DNA from: Megamerina dolium | Lineage: Eukaryota > Arthropoda > Insecta > Diptera > Megamerinidae | Reading direction: 5' to 3' | NCBI GenBank assembly: GCA_963854835.1 | Contig: OY978526.1 | Location: 73,628,418 to 73,692,417 of the forward strand | DNA length: 64,000 nt | In this document: positions 24,224 to 35,976 of the stretch, piece by piece | How the letters are laid out: every line of letters begins with the position of its first letter | How positions within the stretch are numbered: position 1 is the stretch's first letter | Translations under genes and position numbers: made by a program | The notes under the pieces: model-generated | The model's input: the letters and a program-made list of their open reading frames with translations, nothing else | The model's database searches: none | What the model was told of the DNA's origin: nothing

Positions 24224-24619
24224 TCAACTTGAGTAATTTTCGCTAGATTTCTCTTTTGCTAGAGATCTCGCATATATTGTCCTATAATTTGATATGATCT
24301 TATCAGTCTGGCTTTGAATCTGGCAAATCAACCGTTTAACAGATCTACAAATTGCGTCAAATTTCGTAGAAAACCCAAGAAAAACAGATGGACACACTAC
24401 AACGCTTACATCTGAAGGCTCAGTAAGGGCCAACCTGTACCTAGCAATGTCTGACTTTGGTGTTCTGTAAAGTTCATAAGCCTTTGCAGAATGACGCTGT
24501 TTGACACGGTTTGTTGGGCGGTAATAATTCAGAATGACTTTTAACTCTCGTTTATTAGCGACAATTTTCACCACAAATGAGATATTTCTTGGAGTTTTCG
24601 AGAGGCAAATCCGGCTCAA
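24224..24619 (-). other. Unrecognised 131-codon open frame
   Basis: The translation is basic and well mixed in composition (starts MSRICLSKTPRNISFV), unlike the low-complexity frames elsewhere. I see no domain, signal peptide, membrane segment, promoter or polyadenylation signal tied to it. It follows the end of the family A element by about 70 bp and precedes a possible reverse-transcriptase tail, so it may be transposon-derived. It could equally be chance. Confidence 0.2.
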
Positions 24620-24734
24620 AATCTTTGAATTTAATTGTGTTGGTTGGTGGAGAGCATTGACTAAAGTATAATCACAAATTATAACAGCTTTATAATAATA
24701 TGGATAGATTTAAGCGCATTTAAATCCAATGTCG

Positions 24735-24805
24735 GCGCTGGTTCCGTCATATGGATGCAATAGAAAAAACTGCTCCTTGCGGGGAAGGACGTCTGAGGAA
24801 ATGAA
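24735..24805 (+). pseudogene. Possible decayed non-LTR retrotransposon coding tail
   Basis: The frame reads RRWFRHMDAIEKTAPCGEGR. It loosely resembles the L-R-W-x-G-H-V-x-R-M block found near the end of many LINE reverse-transcriptase ORFs. Only about 70 bases support it, and a base appears lost after RWF. Confidence 0.25.
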
Positions 24806-25229
24806 GAACTTTTATTCAGTGAAAAAATCAAGTGCTATAGGACCAAAAAGTGCATTAAATTTCAAATTGCGCCAACAAACATAAAGTGGAATCAATTTTC
24901 TGAACGCTCTGTAAGTGGCCATAATCGATATATTGGTTGTGATGATCATATTTCATATTTCCTATAAAAGAATTTTATAGAATTAATTGAATATTACAAA
25001 TATGGAGAGATGGATATCAAACTATTGTCGTTGTAATCGTCATCGGGGTCTCTATTGTTCTCCCAACGTTACATTCTCTTGCAACACTTTTCTTTTATGT
25101 GTATTATAGTTACCTAAATATTGATAATATATACATATATTTATATCGATTAAATATCATCATATAACCAACTGATTTTATGGTTGATTATTATGAAGGT
25201 TATTTATTATTATTGTTACTATTATTCAC
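24806..25229. other. A+T-rich DNA, no gene seen
   Basis: CGCTCTGTAAGTGGCCATAAT near 24904 vaguely recalls the family A terminal module but is too short to assign. Confidence 0.5.
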
Positions 25230-25260
25230 TGTTGTTGCTGTTGTTGTTGTTGTTGTTGCT
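25230..25260. repeat. (GTT)n triplet run
   Basis: GTT units with one GCT. Further GTT units lie at 25435-25470 and 25611-25625. Confidence 0.85.
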
Positions 25261-27180
25261 ATTCTTTCGATTTCACTGTCGTCGTTTTGAGTTTATACAT
25301 ATATTGACATATACAACTGATAACGGTTTGCCTCTTTTTTTATTTGGCCTTTTTTTACTGTTGTTGGATAAATTACGAAATATTTACCTTATTTCTGATT
25401 GACGCTTTTTTTTTCTCTATAGATTTCTCCTCATGTTGTTGTGGTTGCTTTTGCTGTTGTTGTTGTTATTATTGTAATATCTATATGCCCTTTTTGTGTT
25501 ACAATTATTTATTTATTTATTTATTTAATTTATTTATATGAATTTAGTGTATGTGTGTGTGTAAATTTTATTTTTGGTTAATGTAGGTTAAGTATTTTTA
25601 AATGTTACAGCTGTTGTTGTTGTTGTGTCTTGTGTTTATTGTCTTTTGTTGAATAAATTTGAAATTTTTGTTTAAAAGTGAAAGCTTGTCTTGCTAACTA
25701 CATAAACACATAGATATACATTTACATACATTGGTATGTATGCATGTATGTAGCCAACATGGCTGAATTGGTCATATATTTATTTTCTTACTTAATGATA
25801 ATTTAATCATTTTGAATATGCTAATTGTTAATAGAGTCGTTTGTAGTTGTCGTAGTACAATATATGTAGATTTGATTTGTTGTTCATTTATTTGTTTAGT
25901 TTTTTTTCGGTGTTTATTTCATTCAGTTTTTTTTTTTTTTTTTTTTTTTTGCTTTTTATTTAATATTATTCAATATAAAAGACAGATTCAAGAAAATATA
26001 GTAATAATAATAGATAGCTATATGCTATTGTATTATGACTAAAGTTTGAATTAATCGTGATTATAGTGGATATATCTAGAAAATATTTAGTCTATTTATA
26101 TGAAAATATGGCAATGTGCATATAAATGATGAAATTATGATCTTCAAGTCAGTGTACTTTGCTCAGATTAGCCAAATATTCACCAGACCTCCAAAAAATG
26201 CTATTAAATTTGGCATATCGGAAATCTTGCCCTCGTTTTATGTAGAAAAGGCTAACTGAATAATCACTGAGCTACAGGGGTGTTAACTGGAGTTATATAC
26301 GTATATCCTTTTAATTGAAACTACTATTCTATATGAAAAGGCTGAAAAGTAGACATATTCTCTAATGAGTTGCATAAACAATCCAGTTAAAATTTAAAAT
26401 TTACTTAAATATTTTCGCAGTTTTCTATTCGATCCATATTTTGTATTTAAAAATCGATTATTTGATTAATGAGTGTGAAATTTTTGAAATCAAATATCAT
26501 ATATTATATACTCTTCTTCTCTTCTTGTAGAATTTTACAAAAAGAGTGAAACAGTAAATACTGATTTTATTTTTGAATCATTCATAAATAATATCGATCC
26601 AAATGTAGAAGCTCTTATTTCATTTCACTAATTAATACAATCAAAATGGTTGATGTGAAACCAACAATAAAAAAAAAAAAAAAGTGAAAATATCAAATTT
26701 TAATTTGAGCAAAAATCCGTTAACATTTTTAACATTTTACTCATACCTCAAACAATAATGTATTATTTATAAATTTCTTCTTGCTTTCATAACATGAACA
26801 AAAGGCATATTATATGATTTGCTCTCCCTCTAGTATCTCTCTATCATTGCATTTCTACTACCTCTTCTCCACATCCATTTGAGGCTTCTGAAACGGCAAA
26901 ACAGTGAAAGCTAACGAATAAAAACATAAACGAAAATCACCATTGCGTATGGATTTGTTGTTGTTGTTGCATTACTTTGCTTTGATGGCTGTTACGTATC
27001 TGATGCGAAATTTTATGCGTAAAAATATATTAATGTACCTCATACTATATAGGTAAATTTTAGGAAGGCAATTGATATTGGTACTCTGTCATGAATTTTT
27101 TAAATGACAATAAGTATATACCATCATTATGTAAAGCATCGTATATCGAATGTGCGATAATATAAATCTTACAAATTCAA
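25261..27180. other. A+T-rich DNA, no gene seen
   Basis: Holds TTTA units (25507-25530), a T24 run (25927-25950) and an A14 run (about 26670). No coding signal. Confidence 0.55.
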
Positions 27181-27501
27181 TTATGTGTGATAATCAAATA
27201 AATTTTGTTCTGAATCATTTAGTATTCTCAAATTTCCTATTTGAAATTCATTGAAGGCGATAAAAGGAGATGATAATGACTTTTTGACATTTTCAACGAA
27301 AGCGAAAGTAAAATTTGAATTTGAATTTCCCAGCACTTGGTCACATGTGGATATCATGTGTGACTTAAATTCTGATAATACTGATGATTTCGATACTAAT
27401 GTCCCAGGCGTCGAACCATCATCCTCGAATAGAGCTAGATCTATATTTTTAAAAAAATTATGAAAGAATGAATTAAAAAGTTGCATATTGCAAGGGGACA
27501 T
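27181..27501 (-). other. Unrecognised open frame, both strands open
   Basis: A 106-codon minus frame and a 70-codon + frame (27251-27463) overlap. Both have mixed composition with acidic stretches (LALFEDDGSTPGT on minus; SDNTDDFDTNVPGVEPSS on plus). Neither has a known domain or splice sites that would join it to the exon at the left edge. It ends right before a family D copy, so it may be part of a transposon. Meaning unknown. Confidence 0.2.
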
Positions 27502-27529
27502 ATTTAATTTTTATTTTCTGTGGATTTTT

Positions 27530-27690
27530 ACAATCTTTGTATAAAGATTTTGTCTGAGAATATCCCTAGTAAAATTTTCCGGCGAATAATTTTCTAGAAC
27601 ATTTCAACCCTCTAGCGACCTCCCAAATGCCATTTTAATCAGACTCTCGAGAAGTGGGGTCAAAAAGACCCTTTCCTGAATTTCTTATTC
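27530..27690. repeat. Family D, copy 3
   Basis: AAATTTTCCGGCGAATAATT, TTCTAGAACATTTCAACC, CTCTAGCGACC and CGAGAAGTGGGGTCAA align in order with AAATTTTCCGATGATTATTT, TCTCGAAACATTTTAACC, TTCTAACTACC and TGAGAAGAGGTCAA of copy 1 at 31.2 kb. Confidence 0.6.
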
Positions 27691-27694
27691 ATCC

Positions 27695-28935
27695 ATATTT
27701 ATTTACGATTTATCACAGATTAGGTTTCTAGTTATCTAGTACAGAATTTCAGTTTCATAACTTTATATTTTCGTGTGCAAAATGTGAAAATACTCATTCG
27801 GAAGCATAAGTTTGTATGAGAGGTAGGTATGATTTTCATCAGTTTTAGTTCATTTTAAAATATGTCTATTACTTGGTAATTATAATCAGATACACAGAGT
27901 TTCAATTTGATAGCTTAATATTTTCGTCCATAAAGTGTGAAAACACCCTTTTTACAAGAGGTTTTTTGTCTGAGAAGTATGAGTGGTTTTCATCTGTTTC
28001 CGTCTATTTTATAATATATCTATTCTTTGGTCGAACTTATGTTATATGCCAAGAAAAAGCTTGATTACTTTATATTTTCGTGCGTAAAATGTGAAAATAT
28101 GCATTCGGAAACATAATTTTGTATGGGAGGTAGGTATCGCTTTTATTCAATTTAGCTCATTTTTAAATATGTCTTTTAACTAGTTATTTTAATAATACTC
28201 ACCAAGTTTTAGCTTGATAACTTAATATTTTCATTCGAAAAGTGTGAAATAACACATTCAACAACATATGATACTTTTGTATAGGCTGTATGTGTGATTT
28301 TCATTCGATTCCATTCAATTTGTAATATGTATATTCTGTGATCAGACTAACATCATATGCCATGATTTAGCTGAATAACTTAATATTTCCGGTCGTAAAG
28401 TGTAATATTACACATTCAACAACATATTTTTGTATGGGAGGTAGGTATGGATTTAATCCAATTTTGCCCATTGTCGAATATCTGTATTAGCCATTTAATA
28501 TAGACATATGTACGAAGTTTTAGCTTGATAACTTTACATTTTCGTTAACAAAATGTGAAAGCATATCTCCTGAAACAAAAGTTTATATGGGAGGTATGTG
28601 TAATTTTCATCCGTTTAAGCTGATTTTCGAATATACCTTTTAATTTGTTAATAAAATAGTACTTACGAAGTTTTAGCTTAATAACATAATGTCTTCACGC
28701 GAAAAGTGTGAAAACACACTTTCAACAACATTTTTTACATGGAAGGTAGATGTTGATATTATTGAATGTCATTTATTTACGGTTTCATTCGTTCGTTGGT
28801 GACCGTAATTGTGTGTCCCAATTTTCAGCTCCATAGCGCTATGATTACGGTAGTTATGGCTAAATCGATTCGGATAGTAACTCTGAGCAATTATGTATGT
28901 CTTCTGCAACCTCTCGTTATGGATGTTATACATAT
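27695..28935 (+). repeat. Family A array, seven units plus terminal module
   Basis: GTATGGGAG-type boxes at about 27814, 27968, 28121, 28279, 28432, 28585 and 28736 give spacings of 154, 153, 158, 153, 153 and 151 bp. The typical unit reads: AGTTTTAGCTTGATAACTTT, ATATTTTCGTGCGTAAAATG, TGAAAACA, CATTCGGAAGCATAA, TTTTGTATGGGAGGTAGGTA, TTTTCATCCAATTTAGC. The terminal module is at 28820-28933: CAATTTTCAGCTCCATAGC, ATGATTACGGTAGTTATGG, CTAAATCGATTCGGAT, AACCTCTCGTTATGGATGTT. Confidence 0.9.
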
Positions 28936-31084
28936 ATGGAAGCATAAACTCTAAACTCTAAACAAAACAAAAATTATTATTGTTGGTGACTGCATTTTAA
29001 AATTATAAACTATGCACTCCCAGTCAAAATATCCGCTTGTGTTTACCACAATAAGATGACTTTTTTTTCCCTTCGCCTCTCTTCAACCTACGACTAACAT
29101 AAAAAGCACGAAACTTTTTGAGGCAATGCGCGTCGCAACATTTTTATTTAACTAGATTTTGTGCTTGGAATTCTAATTTCGATATATCCCCTATGTCTAT
29201 ATAATATGGCAAAGAATAAACAACGAAATGGGACAACAAAGACAAAGAAAAAAAAAAAATATAGGAAGAAGATATATATTCAAACAAAAACAACAACAGT
29301 GTTAGGAAAATGAATATACAAGAAGAAGAAAAAAAAAAACGAACAACAACAAAACAAAAAACCAGAATGAAGAACAAAACGAAAAAGCGCACGCACCCGA
29401 ACATTTTAATTTGATTAAATTCCATGTGACCCAATTTTTGTGTGGCACTGTTTTGTTGTTAGACTTTGTTGATGTTGTTGGATTTTATGTTATTTTCGTG
29501 TTCTTTTTTTGCGTTTTCTTTTGAAGTATGTACGTACCCCTTGACATCAGCATACCATGTGTGTGTGTGTGTATACATACGTTTGTATGTGGATGTGTTT
29601 GCATTTTACATTAATATGCCGTCATCGAATGAAATGGAGTTAGTTAGCGTCGGCGCAATCTGATGTGTTTCAATGACAACTCGCTCCCATTGTGACATCA
29701 AGAAAAACCACAACACTAAACAACAATAACTACGCCATCATAGAATACAGAACACTTTTAGCATACCAATTGGAAAAATACTGTCTGCCTGTGTGTTGGC
29801 AATGTCATAAAAATTACATTGGCTTTGTGAGATGAATGATAATATTCAAAAAAAAAAAAAAACAAAAACGTGTAAATGTCCAATAGCATGACATGTCATC
29901 AATGAAGTCATCAAAGCTGAATAAAAATTATGATTATCACATGTGACCTATATCTCGGTACAGATATCCTTAAAGCGAAACCATTTCCAATTGGGAAGAT
30001 TTATACACAAAAATTTCGAAATCTGCTAGGGACTAAGTATTTTGTGTTTGCACACAAAGAAAAAAGTTTATTTCTTTAACCACATAAGGGGACCACATTC
30101 TATTCAATTTCGGGCTCAACTATTGCTACTTGCAGATTGACTGTTTGCATTCAGAGATAAAGTGTGGGTAGATTTTCAATTATATTAAGTAAAAGTAAAA
30201 CGTCACAATGATGATTTAGCGAGTTTATATCTTACGAACGCATATTATTGTGATAAACCGGCATTTTTGTGACAACAGCAGCATCATAATACAATATTTA
30301 TCATCGTCAACATCATTGTCGTCATTATGTAAAATTAAGAGGTATTCGTCAAATTGTTTCAATGAAATAGTTCTTTGTTCAACTTAATATTTTGGGCTCA
30401 GCAGGTATCAGCATTTTCTTCTTAGCATGCCTGTGTTTGTTTACACAGCTGGTTTAAATGTTTTGTTTCCATAGACATTTGTTTAAGCTCTGCGTACGGA
30501 AGCTTGTATGTATATTTAAGTGAGTGTAATGAAATTTCAGGAGAGACTTTGTTGAAAATCTCATTGGACTTTGGTTCATGAGATTTTAGGTTCAAAAACC
30601 CCAATCGGTCAACACATACGCAGGTTTTTTATTTTATTTTATAAACATTGCCCATCACTCTGAAAGTAAGTGGCAATTCTTTGGAGTGTAGACATTTGCA
30701 TAGCAAATTTTTCTAAGAAAACTCTTTAATAAATCTGAGAAAGGATGAAAGTAACCTTCAAATAATGTAAATTTTAATATTTAATATTCGTGTCCACTAA
30801 GAATGACAATGGTTCAAATATGGTGTGATGTTTGTGATAAAATTTAACAAGTTTAATACGATTGCAAATACAACTCGGTCTAAGTTCTTTAGAGCTATTC
30901 GACTGTTTTTATAGAGTCCACTCATGCAACAAACCTCTGAATTTTTCGCGAGTGTAATGACTTTAATGTTGCGCATAGCACACAATCGGCATACTGAACA
31001 AAATATTAAGTTCTGATGACGTCATAATGGTCAATGAAGCACCTACGTATGAAGAAAAATAATTAGTGTACTTTCTCGCGTTTG
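28936..31084. other. A+T-rich DNA, no gene seen
   Basis: AAG/AAC-rich zones (29240-29350) whose minus frame 29144-29434 is a repeat translation, a GT run at 29559-29572, and scattered ATC units near 30300. Frames at 30422-30604 and 30797-30985 on the minus strand show no motif. Confidence 0.5.
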
Positions 31085-31345
31085 AATCTACTAGTCTCAA
31101 AAAATAACATTTGACATCAGTAACAAAACCCCTAATCCCTTTCTTCTCCTTAAAATTTGGCTTTTTCGATCAAAAGTAGAATCATAGAATTTGGAAAATC
31201 ATATATAAAATTACATTCAGGATAGTTCTTGTCTTCGGAGAAGTATACTCAAATTTTCCGATGATTATTTTCTCGAAACATTTTAACCTTCTAACTACCA
31301 TACGTAAGGGTATTATTGAACATTTTTTCGAAAAATCCATTAAAA
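31085..31345. repeat. Family D, copy 1
   Basis: Landmarks: CTAGTCTCAAAAAATAACAT, TTGACATCAGTAACAAAA, AAAATTTGGCTTTTTCG, GTAGAAT, CATTCAGGATAGTTCTTGTC, TTCGGAG, TTTTAACCTTCTAACTACCA and TTTTTTCGAAAAATCC. All recur in copy 2 about 460 bp further right. Confidence 0.8.
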
Positions 31346-31545
31346 GTCAACATTTGAGAAGAGGTCAAGGATTCAAGTCTTCCACAAAATTTTCACTAAG
31401 GCTTACCAAAGACAAATAGCTTCTAGGAGTTAGAGGTAACATGTAAAGAACAAAGGAAAATTTTAAGTACTTTATTTTTAAGCATCTATTGCATCGTATG
31501 ATAGCTCCATGCTACAATTTGAAAGTCATTACCTCATGGGTGAAT

Positions 31546-31822
31546 CAAACTAGTCTCAAACAATATCATTTGACTTCAGCAACAAAAGCGCTAAGACCTT
31601 TGTGCTCCACTGTGTCACATTTTTTCTACAGTGGTTTAAAATTTGGCTTTTTTGTTCAATAGTAGAATGAGGAAATTTGCAAAATTATATGGATACATTC
31701 AGGATAGTTCTTGTCTTCGGAGGCCTATATTAAAAATTTCTGAGGATTATTTTATTGAAATATTTTAACCTTCTAACTACCACACGTATGATTCATTTTG
31801 GAACTTTTTTCGAAAAATCCCC
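31546..31822. repeat. Family D, copy 2
   Basis: Same order of landmarks as copy 1, starting CTAGTCTCAAACAATATCAT and ending TTTTTTCGAAAAATCC, with an insertion of about 30 bases around 31600-31635. The two form a direct duplication with a ~200-bp spacer. Confidence 0.8.
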
Positions 31823-31837
31823 AACACATTTAAAAAA

Positions 31838-31930
31838 GGATTCGAAAGAGAAATCTTTTGGATATGAAAGTTATGCTTTAGCCGGGGATAGAACCCACCC
31901 ACAGAAGGGCAACGCACTAACTATTCTGAT
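31838..31930 (-). mobile_element. SINE fragment, tRNA-like head side
   Basis: ATTCGAAAGAGAAATCTTTT, TTATGCTTTAGCCGGGGATA and GAACCCACCCACAGAAGG, then GCAACGCACTAAC, follow the same order as the right part of SINE copies 2 and 4. It is joined directly to the end of family D copy 2. Confidence 0.6.
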
Positions 31931-34900
31931 CAATAAGATACATTATTTTCCTTACGCCACGCGCAGAGCTTGTGCTTCGTTATATTTGAGCTGCAAAAAT
32001 TCAAACGTTAAAGAAAACCAAAGGAAAATTTGGTTTTTGTTGCTAAGAAGCTATTGTGTTTGAGTGTTTTTTTTCGAATTGGGCTTGGTTGGACATTACG
32101 GCGAAAAGTACAAAAATAATTATATACTGCTACTATATTTAGAATAGAAGCCAATATACATAAGTTTTCAATTAATTCCATGAATATTTCTATTATTATT
32201 GTTGTTTCTAACATTCCAAAAAGTACCATTCACTTCCATTGCCTCTTAGCAAAATCGCAATTTTATTTTAAGCATATCGAATAATACAAAATATTTTCAT
32301 TATTATAAGTTGTCTGTTTCGCATAGTTTTTTTTTTGGAATTTTCTTACAAAGCTCTACAAAATGTTTATATTCACACTCGTATATAACGACTATCAAAA
32401 TATTGATATTACCAATAGAAGCAAAATAAATGTGAACTATTAAAGTGTATATATATATATATATATGTATTACATAGTACATATATGTATTTGTATACAA
32501 ATGAGTCATAGCAATATACATATGAATTCATGCATAAACTATTATTCAGCTATTGTCTTTCTTTGCTATTATTGCTGTTGTTATTGTTATTGTTGATATG
32601 ACCACTTGTAGACAAAGAAAAAAAAAAACAATAGTGTAGGAGGTCAAATTATGTAGAATAATTCATAATATAAATATAAATTCTATATGAAAATATGAAA
32701 AACTATATAGACATATGTATGTATGTGTGTGTATGAAAATAATGAAAATTGTCTCAAAATAAAGCACATTGTTGAATGTGGCATTATTTTTGTGCGTATT
32801 TTTTTTTTTTTTTTTTTTAATTTTTTAGTTTTCAAAATAAACAAAAACTATCAACCCACAGCTATGACACAGCTATGCTTCTTTCGAGAACATTGAAAAA
32901 ATTCATAATCTTGGCATTATTTTCCGTTAGTTTTAAATATTTCTATAGTTTTTTTTTTGTCTTTAAATAAATAATAAATACAAAATATTAAACGAAAATA
33001 ATTTATGCGTAATTATTATAAATGTATAAGTACATATGACGAGCCTCCGCCCATATGTGCATGAAAATAGAACAATCAACATTTATAGTTATCATATTTT
33101 TTTAGGGTTTGTCATACTACAATTACTATTAAAATAAAATAAACATGATTATAAACTCTAAATGACAAAAAGTTTCCATTAAAATTGACAAAAATAACCT
33201 TTGCAACCGAATTGCTTAAGAGAGCATGCCAATTATTAATGCGGCAAGCAATTTTGATCAATAAAATCCAAACTTAAGTTATTCCTGAAAATATCGTCTA
33301 TTAAAATATGCTCTAAAATATGTAATTACACTTAAGCTACTCTCCCATATTACAAGCAGGTTGCTAGGTATCTATCATAAATTCTCAAATCTATTCCCGC
33401 GGCTATCCATATTTATACCAATCAACAGTTTTAAAATTACGCACACTTTTTGCCGTTACTCGTATCTTCTCAAACGTGCCAAATATCCGTTTATTTACCT
33501 CAAGAATATTCAACCTACCTACCTATATGAAAAAATAAAATCACAACAAACGCAAACAGCAATAAAACAGAAAACAAAAAAACTGTTTTTTTTATTTTTC
33601 AATATTACAAAAAGATAATTCTTATGAATCACATATGTATCAACAACTCATAGAATATTGTTGTCAATTACTATAAGGTAGAGAAAGAGAGTAAGATTGA
33701 TGGTATTTTATTTAATGCCATTTCCAAATCAAGCAATACCAATAACTTTACGATCTCCGGTTTTGATGACCTACTGTAGTAAGAGAAAAAAATATGTACA
33801 TATATACCCATATGAATATCGGCCATTTTGCTAACGCACATTGTTCTCTCTCATACTAACGCTAACACTAATAACAGACTACCGGCATAGTGTCCCGAAA
33901 AAAATAGAATGAATAAATAAATAAAACAAAACAAAATAATAATGGGAAAAATACTAGATTCCCAAAAAATATCATTACGAAAGCATACTAGTGATACGTA
34001 CTTAAGTATGCGTAAACGAAGTATTTCACTATTTCTCACTCAGCGTGAAGAACGTAATCAAATGATTCGACTTGACTCTTCACTTACCTCTGTCAAGCAC
34101 AAAAGAAAAACAAACAAACAAAAAAAAAAAACCTACAAGACAGCCTAGACTAGCAGTTAGCTACGCATTTTATTTGCCATTTCTTTGCTATATGTCAGAT
34201 GTAGATACTCACGTAATTAAGTACAGTGTAGGGCTAAATAATTTATGTATATATTTTAGGATAAAACCTTGTAAAACTGAATTTTTTATTTTACAACATA
34301 AATTTTGACTGTTTATTCATGAAAATTGATATTACCTTGGTATCCAGAATTTTATTGTTTTGTTGTTATTAATTTGTGAAATTAAACCTTTGCAAGTTCG
34401 TTGCTGTGGTGAAATATTGTATTTAGTATATTCATCTTAAATTTGGCTAAGTCTGAAGATAATTTTTTATAGCATTGTTAACTTGTAATTTCAAAATGCA
34501 CTCAGATAAAAACGGGAATAAGGTTTTCCTTAAAAAATATTTCAAAAAAATTTTTAAGACAAAAACTAGTTAGTATTTTTAAAACACTGAAATTAATTGA
34601 ATGTTAAATAGAAATTGTTATGCAAACTTGATGATAATACATATTTGAATATAAATTCTGTCCAATATTAAGCCCTAAGCTTCCTAAGCTTATTTCTACT
34701 TTAATGATTTGATAAGATTAAATGATTTTATTTTTCAAACTCAATTTTTTTCTACAAATCCATGGCAGAATGAACAACTCTTGTAAACTAACTTTTATTA
34801 AATTAGTAATAAATAATTGTAAAGAAAACTTGTGAGTGATATGTGAATATGACTTTATTGAAAACCATATTTTTGGACCGAAGTGAAAATGAATTTTTAG

Positions 34901-35950
34901 GAAATCCTACGATATCTTTACAGATTTATGATTGACCGAAACATACCAATTCCAATAAGCTTAAAATGAGACTTTCACTAACATTCTATGGAATCTATGA
35001 ATTTGTTAACATCTTTTGTTAATTTTCACACTATTGAACTTCAATCTTAGCTAACTCAAATTGTTTTGACAACCTGATCTTAGCTGGATCTTAAAAATCT
35101 CTAATTGCGGAAAAAAAGCCTCCTAGTTCCGGATATCCTGAATAAATGGATTAAAAATATGTATTTTTCTTTAACATCAAAGAATATACATATCTTTTCA
35201 TGTTTTATACAAATTTCACTCGAATAATACCTTCGAAATTTAAAAACTCTGACAGTTAGAAGTATGATTTATGGATTAGATTAACTGTGTTATTCTTCTC
35301 TTGAAAAATGTTGTTGTTGCAACAATGTTAAACTTTGAATATCGATATTCAATATTGTATTATTAGTTTTTAGTTTTTATTTTCTTACAAAAAAAAAAAA
35401 GTAAACAACGTAAAAGTGAGCATTCAATTTATATGTTCTTAGCTTCATAATTCACTTTATTAAAGTTAAAGCTTATTAATGGCACCTTAGTAGTGACTAA
35501 AGTTACATAGAAATCACATTGAAACTTTTCATTTATAAACGTCTGATCAACATTGTGCTTGAAATTGGTATTTGATTTGATAATCTTTGGTAGAAAATAT
35601 TGCAATATGTGTTGTTTGCATTATTTTTCTATCATGGTGTTCATTTAAATACAAGTTTGCGTAATTTGTGTAACAATTAGCACTCTAAAAAACTTTTATG
35701 ATTGTCTCATAATTTCGGGACTTTTTACTCTTCCCTGTAAAATTTTTCCTTTGGACGAGTGGTTTTGCCAAATGTCTACAACGAAAATATAATTTAATTT
35801 AACAATCATTTATGTCATTTTACGCTAGTTGGATTTGCTAGAGCAAAATATTTTTATTCGGTATATCCTAAGCATTTTTGCCCATTACTGTTTTGTTGTT
35901 GGTGAGTTGATTTTACGCTCAGCAGTAGCCATTGACACAATGTGAGAGTG
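31931..35950. other. A+T-rich DNA, no gene seen
   Basis: TA run at 32449-32466, T22 near 32797, and A-rich tracts at 34110-34130 and 35390. Frames at 33361-33618 (+) and 33942-34308 (+) are Lys-rich chance frames. Confidence 0.5.
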
Positions 35951-35956
35951 AGTGCG

Positions 35957-35976
35957 TGAGAGAGAGAGAGAGAGAG
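35957..35976. repeat. (GA)n microsatellite
   Basis: About ten GA units. Confidence 0.9.
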
